From positions 2,380,644-2,444,643 of the forward strand of contig VZSE01012476.1 in the NCBI GenBank assembly GCA_013398275.1: 64,000 nt of DNA. Reading direction: 5' to 3'. The notes under the pieces are model-generated. The model saw only the letters and a list, made by a program, of their open reading frames with translations, was not told the DNA's origin and did not search any database. Source of the DNA: Promerops cafer. Lineage: Eukaryota > Chordata > Aves > Passeriformes > Nectariniidae. How positions within the stretch are numbered: the first letter of the stretch is position 1; each line of letters starts with the position of its first letter. A program made the position numbers and the translations under genes. Below, in pieces: positions 24,801 to 32,850 of the stretch.

Positions 24801-27800
24801 ATATTCTGATACTTCTGAATTTCCCTGTTTCCACTCTTATTCAAAATCATAATATTAAGGTAAGTCCAAAAGATTGTTAGCCAAGGAATAAAAACATTAA
24901 GCAAAACACCCATGTGTTTTTAAAATAAGTTTTCTTTGAACAGGAACCCTAAGTGGATTTAATGCCTTTTTTAAATAGTTTATGCCTTTAAGCCTAAGTG
25001 TAGTCAGAGAGGGCCAGTTTAGTAACCACTGACTCATGAAAAGAAATACTGTCAAGCTAATATCAAAACAGTATTATCAGAAAACATTTTGACTGAGAAA
25101 AAATAAAGCACAAAGTTAACATAACTCACACTACATGAATTCAGAGTTTTCAAAATGCAATGCTCAAGAATGACAAAGAGAAAAAGTTTGGAAAGTGCAG
25201 ATTTAACAAATAAAAAACCCAAACCACCATTAAGAGATACATTATTAGTGTTTAAAAACTTCACTTTTCAGTTTTGATAAAAAGCTCTTTTGCACTTACT
25301 TCAGCACACTAACAGTTTCCTACGCAAATGTAAACAAGCTGAGGTACTAGAACCTCTTATGCACATGGAAAATAAACTGGACATAAGACAGCTCTTTGTT
25401 TTAGCCACTGCTACAATTTTAAAAACTAAAAAAACCACCTAAAAACCCCCAAATCACTTGACAGAATTTTTTTAGCTCTTCACAGTTAGAAACCTCAGTA
25501 AAGCTAAAAGACACTCAACATATCAACAAGCTGTAATACTGAAAAACTACAGGAATTTCCATCCACCTTTCCTTTACTGCTGAATGTATCAGAACACCAC
25601 GCATATCACATGTCAAAGTCTTGGGCAGGGGGAAGGTTGAGTGAAGAAATTCAGTAAAACAAGCTTTTGAAGATTTTGCTTTCTGAGCAAATACAAACAG
25701 AAAGGTTTTTAAAACAAGGCAGAATATTTCTTTCAGAAAGCAAATGTTAGTTTTGAAACAGACACAAAAAATTGCTGCAGCATGCACCCCTCACTTTCTA
25801 TAGAGTAGGTAACCCATGTCCAGGAGCAAGCATAGTTAAATACGCTTTTAGTATGTTCCTTAAACACTGCAAACACAATTATTAATTAGCAATTATATAG
25901 TGAAACAAAAAATATTTTCTTTCTCCTCATTATAAATAATAACTCATTATCAACACACACTGGGGGATGGAGGAACAATAGCAATTCCCTGGATCAATAC
26001 AGACTGGGGTGAAGGGATTGAGAGTAGCCCTGCTGAGAAGCACTTGGGAATATGGTGGATGAGAGGCTGGACACGAGCCAACAATGTGTGCTTGTAGCCC
26101 AGAAAGCCAAACATGCCCAAAGCAGCGTGGCCAGCAGGTCAAGGGAAGTGATTCTGCGCCCCCTACTCTGCTCTGGTGAGACCTCACCTGGACTGCTGCA
26201 TCCAGATCTGGAGCCTCAGGAGGAAGGACATGGAGCAGCCCCAGAGAAGGGTCATAAAAATGATCATAAGGAAAGGCTTGAGAGAGTGGAGGCTGCTCAT
26301 CCTGGAGAGAAGGCTCCAGGAAGACCTTACTGCAGCTTTTTAGTACTTAGGGGATGTATAAGAAAGGGGATGTATAAGAAAGACAGTTCTGTGAAAAGAA
26401 ACACTATAAACTAGATAGCATTAATAACATTTAGATAACAAAAGAAAAAAAAAGTATGTTGCCCTTTTTTCTATTTTTGCAGTAGTAGAATCTAACACCT
26501 CTGACACAGGCAATCCAACACGGCATTCTCTGTAAACTGTAACAACATCCAAAAGCTGTACAAGCTTCATTAATCAGGCAAAGATTAAACCAAATGCAGT
26601 GTCCTAAATTGTCCACGTCTGGCCCAATAAAGCTAAATTACCTTTTATTCTCACTTTTCAAGTCATTTTGCTGTCTTTTCTTTTCCATCATTTTCCCCCA
26701 TCTACTTTTTGGCAAGTCACGCTGAGGCAGGGGAATGGCATGTTGAATATAGAGATCAGTGAGCCCATCTTTGTCCATCTTTACATCATTTTCACCTAAT
26801 ATATTTTTCTGTGGGGAACAGAAAAAGAGTTGTTATTTTTATGAAAAATCTGACATTCAACCATCTGAGCAGCATAATTTCTTATTTCAAAATCCACTGT
26901 AAAGTATTGGGCCAAGGTTCCAGAAGTAAAGGGGTGGCTGGGGAGATCAGTTTGGAGAGGCCATGAACTGCTCAGTGCCCACAACAGCCTGGTCTCCTAC
27001 CTTCCTACTGTCAACTTTCTTAATTTTCTGTGTGGATTACACTCAGCCTGTCCCTTCAGTGAGGCAATGGGAAACACGGGATGTTTTGCTCAATGCATAC
27101 TGGTTTCTTTTTCCACCACCTGCAAGTGCATTTCTTCACGACTCCTCATGTGCCTCTTCCTGAGTGTCCTTTGGAGTCTCCTGCCCCCAGTGTCTGCTGC
27201 TCTTTAAGTGCATTTGAGCACAGGTGCCACGAGCAACTCTGCTTCAAATTCTGGGGTGTGATGGGCTTCTTTCTTGGACAGTGTGAGAGACATATGGATC
27301 CAGCTGTGACCAGCCCTGGGCAGTTATTCACCTTTGCCCACAAAGGTCAACTCTGCAGCCCCTCTCTACCCAAAATATTCCAAGTTCTCCCAAGGAAAAG
27401 AGCAGCCAAAAAAGGGAAAAGTTATGACAGACATACTGTTGATGGCTGATGCTTTCATGCACTCTTAAACACACTTCCCTGAATCCAACTACAATACCAG
27501 AGCTCTTTTCCACATTTCTAGAAGACAGACAACTAGAATGTAATGCAAGTCAAACTTACAGATGTAGAGCTGTGCTATCTTCCCCAGTTCCCAAAGAATA
27601 ATGGAGATAAGTTTCATCCGAACATGAGGAAGAACTTCCTTACATTAAAGATGGCAGAGCACTGGAACAGCTGCCTGGGGAGGTCGTGGACTCTCCCTCT
27701 CTGGAGACATTCAAAACCCACCTGGATGTTTTCCTGCATCACCTGCTCTTGCTGACCCTGCCTTGGCAGGGAGGTTGGACAAGATGATCTCCAGAGGTCC

Positions 27801-28809
27801 CTTCCAACACTAACTATTCTGTGATTCTAAGAACCATCAGTTAGAACACCAGTTTTCTCTCCAGTCGTGTATTAGGTTGTGAATGTTTGCTGGTACCTCA
27901 TGCCAAGTTTATGGGATGAGAAAAAAACTCTACTAACATCCTACAAATTGAGGTCATCGAGAGCAGATCAAGCCTTTGCCACTACCAGTTCTGGCAATAC
28001 TTCATGACTTCTCATGTTGGCCTGAAACCTGTCCATATAGGCTGCACGGACAATAGCATATGAAAATTCTTTGAGCTTATACAAAACCCTGAAACTTTGA
28101 TTACTATTGTTTCATGCACCTGAAATTTTCAGCCAAGGCAGTAACTAGTATTCCAAACAAGGCCAACTAAAGCTTTTTATGGTTCTAAGCTGTTTATAAC
28201 TCACTTTCAAACTCAATTATTTTTCATTTATCAAGTATCAATATTTATGCATGAAAGCATTAGCTTGACTGATTACATATGCTGCATTTCTTTAACTCAC
28301 AGAATTATTAGGGTTGGAAGGGACCTCTGGAGATGATCTAGTCCAACCGACCTGCCAAGGCAGGATCACCTAGAGCAGGATACACTGGGTACGGACGTGG
28401 CAACTTTAACAGTATAAAGCTCATCATTCCACAGCCAATTTTACTGTATGCAGACACTGTCTCGATTTGGGCAAATTGCTCTTTAGCAGCCTCGGTGTTC
28501 AAACACAGCCCCTTTGAAAACACGGAGACATCTCCCGCGACAGAGTCTCCTCTCTGCAAGCTCGTGGTGTCCAGAGCACCGACTTGGTGCCTGCTCTTCC
28601 CTGAGCGCCGTGACTCTCCTCGCCCCGCCTCATGGGCCTCCACTCCGCCAGGCCCGGCTCCCCGGACGCACCTGCTCCAGGGTGAGCCGCAGGAATTCCT
28701 CCGAGAGCAGCTCCGGGTGCAGCAGCAGCAGCTCCGACTCCGAGCGCCCAGACCCCCACTCCTCCTCGCCACCGCCGCCGCCCGCCCGGGCCTTTCCCTG
28801 CGCCGCCAT
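21766..28809 (-). CDS. C2orf49: Ashwin (C2orf49 homologue), whole coding span, 4 exons
   Basis: Small nuclear protein; in vertebrates it is a subunit of the tRNA-splicing ligase complex with RTCB, DDX1 and FAM98B, and in Xenopus it was linked to cell survival and axis formation. Coding exons on the - strand are 28809-28672, 26808-26642, 24358-23986 and 21822-21766, with GT-AG borders and compatible phases. They give 735 bases and 244 residues; human is about 232. Conserved blocks are [15 protein letters not shown] (about 25-39), LTDLY.QHAIPLPQRDLPKSRWGKMMEKKR (62-91), GLRKRPLIVFDG (108-119), TSIKVKKTENG (near 124-134) and the C-terminal KIQHVTWP. The middle, from about 140 to 200, is low-complexity Ser/Thr/Asn-rich and probably disordered. 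FHL2 lies tail-to-tail on one side and TGFBRAP1 head-to-head on the other. Confidence 0.95.
21823..23985. other. Ashwin intron 3
   Basis: About 2.2 kb, AT-rich, with nothing recognised. The - strand open frame at 23469-23786 has no family signature. Confidence 0.75.
23986..24358 (-). CDS. C2orf49: Ashwin coding exon 3 (codons 102-226)
   Basis: The acceptor TATTTTCAG leads into TGTTACAAC, completing the serine codon split after exon 2. It encodes the hallmark GLRKRPLIVFDGNSTSTSIK block and the PLSPIAGATVVKLKR and PKEE stretches, ending at proline 226 with a GTATGT donor. The central Ser/Asn-rich part differs in length from the human protein, the usual variable part of this family. Confidence 0.94.
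24359..26641. other. Ashwin intron 2
   Basis: About 2.3 kb, AT-rich, holding one CR1 fragment (25958-26395). The rest shows no exon or repeat I can name. Confidence 0.75.
25958..26395 (+). mobile_element. CR1 LINE internal fragment, antisense to ashwin
   Basis: This matches the end of CR1 ORF2 and the start of its 3' region: GATTGAGAG, CACTTGGG, GGATGAGAGGCTGGACA, CAATGTGTGCTTGTAGCCCA, GGTCAAGGGAAGTGATTCTG, CACCTGGACTGCTGCATCCAG and GGAAGGACATGGAGCAG. The 3' end is missing; it stops after a direct duplication of GGGATGTATAAGAAAG near 26352-26384. Both borders are approximate. Confidence 0.87.
26642..26808 (-). CDS. C2orf49: Ashwin coding exon 2 (codons 47-101 plus two bases)
   Basis: The acceptor TTCCCCACAG leads into AAAAATATATTAGG. 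It encodes KNILGENDVKMDKDGLTDLY, then the highly conserved IQHAIPLPQRDLPKSRWG and KMMEKKR stretches, ending at ...AATAAAAG with a GTAATT donor (167 bases, phase 2). The human protein has NRWGKMMEKKR at the same place. Confidence 0.94.
27585..27835 (+). mobile_element. CR1 LINE 3' end fragment, sense on + strand
   Basis: The sequence follows the CR1 3' end: ACATGAGGAAGAACTTCCTT, GAGCACTGGAACAGCTGCCT, GGAGACATTCAAAACCCACC, TGGACAAGATGATCTCCAGA and GTCCCTTCCAACACTAACTA, ending in TTCTGTGATTCTAAG. It is antisense to ashwin transcription. Confidence 0.92.
28296..28385 (-). mobile_element. CR1 LINE 3' tail fragment, antisense on + strand
   Basis: CACAGAATTATTAGGGTTGG, GAAGGGACCTCTGGAGATGA and TCTAGTCCAACCGACCTGCC are the reverse complement of a CR1 3' end closely related to the copy at 27585-27835. 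Only about 90 bases remain, about 290 bases from ashwin exon 1. Confidence 0.85.
28672..28809 (-). CDS. C2orf49: Ashwin coding exon 1 (codons 1-46)
   Basis: The ATG at 28809-28807 (- strand) sits in a good context (AAGATGG). It encodes MAAQGKARAG, a glycine/glutamate-rich stretch, and the conserved [19 protein letters not shown] block, ending in GAGCAG at a GTGCGT donor, phase 0. Human ashwin has the matching [20 protein letters not shown]. The exon lies in the CpG island. Confidence 0.93.
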
Positions 28810-28894
28810 CTTCTTCCCCCGGCGGCCCCTTCCCGGACTCCCACAATCCCGCGCGCGCAGGGAAACGCGTTTCCAGAGCAGCCGCGCGCAGCGG

Positions 28895-29025
28895 TGGCGT
28901 CACGGGCTGGAGCGGGGCGGGCCGGGACAGCGGGGCCGGGACAGCGGGAGGCGGGACGGCGGGGCCGGGACGGCAGGGATGGCGGGAGCCGGGACAGCGG
29001 TGCGGGACCGAGGGAGCCGGGCGTG
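28895..29025. repeat. GC-rich minisatellite, about 15-base unit, in the ashwin promoter
   Basis: Imperfect tandem copies of a GGGCCGGGACAGCGG-like unit: GGGCCGGGACAGCG, GGGCCGGGACAGCGG, GAGGCGGGACGGCGG, GGCCGGGACGGCAGG, then a looser GGGAGCCGGGACAGCGG. The borders are approximate. Such repeats often vary in number between individuals. Confidence 0.75.
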
Positions 29026-29077
29026 CGCCCTGCCGGGGCGGCATCGCTCCGCGGGGCTGCCTAGTCAAGAGAAACGC

Positions 29078-29950
29078 ACAGAATCCCACAGAATCACAGA
29101 ATGTCCTGAGTTGGAAGGGCTCCGCAAGGACCATCGAAGTCCAGCTCCTGGCCCTACACAGGACAGCCCCAAGTATTACTCCCCGTGTCTGAGAGTTTTC
29201 CAAATGTTTGAACTCTGTCAAGCTTGGTGCTGTGACCACTTCCCTGGGAAGCATGTTCCAGTGCCTGACCACCCTTTGGTGAAGAACCTTTTTCTGATAT
29301 CCAACTTAAGCCTCCCCTGATACGGGTTCAGGCCATTCCCTTGGGTCCTGTCTCTGGTCACCAGAGAGAAGAGATCAGTGCCTGCCCCTCATGAGGAACC
29401 TGTAGACTGTGCTAAGGTCTCCCCTCAGTCTCCTCTTCTCCAGGCTGAACAGACCGTGTGACCTCAGCCACTCCTCACATGGCTCTTGTCCTCTCAAGGC
29501 ACATCACCCTCGTGGCCCTACTTTGGATGCTTTCCATAGCTTTATGTCTTTTCTACACTGTGGCACCCAAAACTGCCCCCAGTACTCGAGGTGAGGCTGC
29601 CCCAGTGCAGAGCAGAGCAGGACAATCCCCTCCCTTGCCCAGCTGGCCATGCTGTGCCTGATCCCCCCAGTTCACACTTGGCCCTCCTGGCTGCCAGGGC
29701 ACTGCTGACTCATGTTCAACTTGCCATTGACCCCCGGCTCCCTTTCCATGGAGCTGCTCACCAGCCTCTTGTTCCCCGGTCTCTCCATGCATCCAGGGTT
29801 GTCCCATCCCAGGTGCAGAATCCAGCACTCACCCTTGTTAAACGTCATACAGCTGGTGATTGCACAGCTCTCTAATTTGTCTGGGTTTCTCTGCAAGACT
29901 TCCCTGCCCTTGAGGGAGTTAGGTGTTGCTGATAAGATGAGGTCACCCCC
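29078..29950 (-). mobile_element. Long CR1 LINE copy, antisense on + strand
   Basis: It starts with CACAGAATCCCACAGAATCA and GAATGTCCTGAGTTGGAAGG (reverse complement of a CR1 3' end). It continues through CTGACCACCCTTTGGTGAAG, TCTCCTCTTCTCCAGGCTGA, the GTACTCGAGGTGAGGCTGCC region and GGTTTCTCTGCAAGACTTCC to about 29950. About 870 bases of the 3' part remain, with no intact reverse transcriptase. It abuts the upstream edge of the ashwin CpG island. Confidence 0.93.
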
Positions 29951-31365
29951 CAGCTGATAGCATGGAACAAGGAGAAAATCTATTTTATTGTCATTCTGTC
30001 AGCACACAAGAGTATGAACGCTTTGTGCTGCTGCATGCCAGAACTTTGCTATGGAACTAAACACGATCTCTCTCCTGCCCATAGTTGCGACACCCACTGG
30101 TTAACGCTGCTGGATAGGCAACAACAAAAGTTGCTTTGAAATTCCAAAGTACAATAGCTGCCTGCCCCTTGGAGTTTGTCACCCGCTTACATGTCTAAAA
30201 GCAGAATAGGGAATTACAAATGGTTACATGTGTAAATACCCATGTAGTTGTTACAACATAAAATTACATCGTAATTTGAAGTACTTGATGCATTTTACGG
30301 AATTGCAAGTGACAGGCAACAATGTAACATAATAGAAGTACATCCACGTGGAAGGAGTTGCAGATATATAACTATGTATGTCACTTTAGAGCTACATATA
30401 TGCAGCACTTCAAAAGGCATAAATTCAAATTTTCAATATTTAAAATCATTTAAGTGTACAAGTGAGTAGTAACATGATATCATATGGCTTCCTCAAAAGT
30501 GTCTTCTGGTAGTATATACAGTTTGTTACCTTGTGTTTCAGGGAAGCTGCGTCGGAGGGGAAGCACGGGCTGGGTGCCAGGGCTGCCCAAAGCCCCAACT
30601 TTATAGTTCTGTGCCTAGTAGGCACACAGCTATAGACTAGTTCTATTTTCATTTTCTCATTTATTTCTCACTTCAGCCAATTATGTCACAAAATCAACTG
30701 AACTCAAATCTTGTAAATGAATATAGCTTCTAGGGTGAATGTTCAGTCTGTATTTTGGTGCTTACTTCAATGAATGAAATTACTTTCTTGTAAATTACGT
30801 GGATCATCTTCCTCTTCCTAAAGTACCTTGTAAGTTCTGCCTCACAGAAACATATCCTTGCTAACCGAATTAGTTGTGCTGATCAAGATTTTTACTCTGT
30901 GATTTTCTTATATTACTATTTACTTTGTAGGCATTTGTACCCAAAATTATTGTTCCTCTTTGATTAACCAAAGAATGTCCTCTCACAATAAAGTTCTAAA
31001 GGGGATGAAAGGTAAAGTCTGATAAAAATAGAATGTTTCTTTTCCAATTGCTGTAAAAATAATAGAATTTTAATGAGCTATATTGTTTTCATAGATTAAT
31101 TGAATGATCCTATTGCATTTCATAGGAGAGATATTTCTTTGGTGTTTTTGTTTTGTTTTGTTTTTTTTCTTAATGCAATAGGGTAATTTAAAATAAATGA
31201 TACCAGGTACCATTTTCCATTATTTTTCTTTTTAAGATTTTGCAATTAGAAAAAAAAAAATGTTTTACATCTGTTCTGATACATTCCTCTTTGTTCATTA
31301 GCTGTATATGTTGTCTCAAAATAGCTTCTTTCACCCAGTGTGCAACAGGCCAATCCACACAGAGA
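29951..31365. other. AT-rich intergenic sequence, upstream of both ashwin and TGFBRAP1
   Basis: No gene or named repeat recognised. There is a short (GTTTT)n run near 31145-31168 and an A run at about 31251-31260. Confidence 0.65.
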
Positions 31366-31367
31366 TG

Positions 31368-31605
31368 TTTGAATTATTTACAGTTCTGTGCAGAGAGGCG
31401 TGATGGGCGGCAAAACCACAAAGCCAGCATGATGGCCATCAAAATTTACCATTTACGTATTTTAGCAAACAAAGGCATTAATGTTCACTGGCTACAAATT
31501 ACATAGTTCTTTCATTAATTAGTCTTCTATTGGTCAATGACTCCCTCACTTCTCATGCTAATTAGCCCGCACGCTCAGTCTTTCTCTTCTCTTGAGCCAG
31601 TGGGT
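31368..31605. repeat. First copy of a tandem duplication (238 bases)
   Basis: Starts at TTTGAATTATTTACAG and ends at GAGCCAGTGGGT, just before a single N at 31606. It is identical by eye to 31607-31840 except for four extra bases in TTTTAGCAAACAAAGGC (the other copy reads TTTTAGCAAAGGC). Confidence 0.95.
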
Positions 31606-32075
31606 NTTTGAATTATTTACAGTTCTGTGCAGAGAGGCGTGATGGGCGGCAAAACCACAAAGCCAGCATGATGGCCATCAAAATTTACCATTTACGTATT
31701 TTAGCAAAGGCATTAATGTTCACTGGCTACAAATTACATAGTTCTTTCATTAATTAGTCTTCTATTGGTCAATGACTCCCTCACTTCTCATGCTAATTAG
31801 CCCGCACGCTCAGTCTTTCTCTTCTCTTGAGCCAGTGGGTTTCTTGGGCTGTGAGCCAGTGATTGTAGCTCTCCCCCTGCCGGAATTACCTTTCACCCAG
31901 TCGGAGCTGATTTCAGCGGAGTTGCTGAGCAGGCTTTGTTAGTTTCTTCCTTATCTTGGGAATTCTGCCAAATATATTTGTGGTCCATAAAGTCTGCATT
32001 CTTTGTGTCCACTATCAGTAGCACACCCTTCTCGCCGAGCTTTGTTAACCTCCTCCTAGGTCACTGAGGCATGTC
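31600..32075. repeat. Unclassified LTR-like or repeat-like stretch (candidate)
   Basis: The stretch that includes the second duplicate copy and the sequence up to about 32075 resembles the U3/R part of avian endogenous retrovirus LTRs: an ATTGG box (reverse CCAAT) near 31765, blocks of moderate GC, and no coding potential. I could not find clear TG...CA ends with a target-site duplication, so the assignment is tentative. Confidence 0.3.
31607..31840. repeat. Second copy of the tandem duplication (234 bases)
   Basis: This directly follows the single N at 31606 and repeats 31368-31605 with one 4-base difference. It then continues into unique sequence (TTCTTGGGCTGTG). The N at the junction suggests an assembly join. 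Confidence 0.95.
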
Positions 32076-32250
32076 AAGCCCTAAACTTAAACAAGGCAAT
32101 TCTACCGATAAGTAATTTATCTTTTTAACATATAATAGTTGAGAGTTATATATATCTATAAATAATAGTAATGGTATAAGTCTCCTATAATATATGAGAC
32201 TTATATAATATATAAAATACTATATTCAAACAGCATTATTGTAGTCTCAT

Positions 32251-32523
32251 NNNNNNNNNNNNNNNNNNNNNNNNNNNNNNNNNNNNNNNNNNNNNNNNNN
32301 NNNNNNNNNNNNNNNNNNNNNNNNNNNNNNNNNNNNNNNNNNNNNNNNNNNNNNNNNNNNNNNNNNNNNNNNNNNNNNNNNNNNNNNNNNNNNNNNNNNN
32401 NNNNNNNNNNNNNNNNNNNNNNNNNNNNNNNNNNNNNNNNNNNNNNNNNNNNNNNNNNNNNNNNNNNNNNNNNNNNNNNNNNNNNNNNNNNNNNNNNNNN
32501 NNNNNNNNNNNNNNNNNNNNNNN
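32251..32523. other. Assembly gap (273 N)
   Basis: An unbroken run of N between AT-rich sequence and a very GC-rich block. It probably hides part of the TGFBRAP1 promoter and possibly its first exon. Single N bases also occur at 13603, 31606 and 32624. Confidence 1.
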
Positions 32524-32850
32524 GGCGGGCCCGGCTCCGCTGTGCGCCGGCAGGTGCTGGGGGAGGGCGGCGGGAGAGGCTCTGTGTCCGGCCGGGCGGA
32601 GGCGGGGGGGGGGGGGGGGGGGGNGGGCGGAGGCGGGCGCAGCGGGGCCGGCCGGTGGCGGGCCTGGCTGCGCGCGGTGTGTGTGAGGGGACGGGCAGCG
32701 CATCGCTGTCCTCCCGGGGGCTCCGCGGCTCGGGAGAATTGTATCCACAGGTTGATTAGAGCCCGCGCAGGGTGTAGGAGTGCGTGCAGGCGAGGGAGCG
32801 GTGCGGAGGTGAGGCAGGCAGGGTGTTGCTCCCCCAGGCAGGGAGAGCAC
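32524..32850 (+). promoter_or_regulatory. TGFBRAP1: CpG island and probable promoter / first exon of TGFBRAP1
   Basis: GC- and CpG-rich sequence starts straight after the gap and fades by about 32850. It contains GC boxes, a run of 20 G at 32604-32623 followed by an N, and a possible splice donor GAG|GTGAGG at 32809 that could end a non-coding first exon. The next exon begins at 35359. The promoter role is inferred from position and composition. Confidence 0.65.

Larger units (their letters stand above)
26809..28671. other. Ashwin intron 1
   Basis: About 1.9 kb. It holds two CR1 3' pieces in opposite orientation (27585-27835 and 28296-28385). At 26960-27500 there is somewhat GC-richer sequence with open frames but no recognisable family. 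The part next to exon 1 is inside the CpG island. Confidence 0.75.
28560..29070 (-). promoter_or_regulatory. C2orf49: CpG island and promoter of ashwin
   Basis: A strongly GC- and CpG-rich block surrounds ashwin exon 1, in contrast to AT-rich flanks. It has several GGGCGGG-type Sp1 boxes around 28915-28965 and no obvious TATA box, as in housekeeping genes. The transcription start probably lies within 28810-28950, but its exact place cannot be seen. Confidence 0.8.

Noticed and set aside
27081..27449. 122-codon + strand open frame in ashwin intron 1
   Set aside because: No family signature and no start or splice context; lies in a slightly GC-richer patch where chance frames are longer.
28499..29320. 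Long open frames (189-268 codons) on both strands over the ashwin CpG island
   Set aside because: GC-rich DNA has few stop codons; the frames run across a minisatellite and a CR1 copy and resemble no protein. The true coding sequence here is ashwin exon 1 in another frame.
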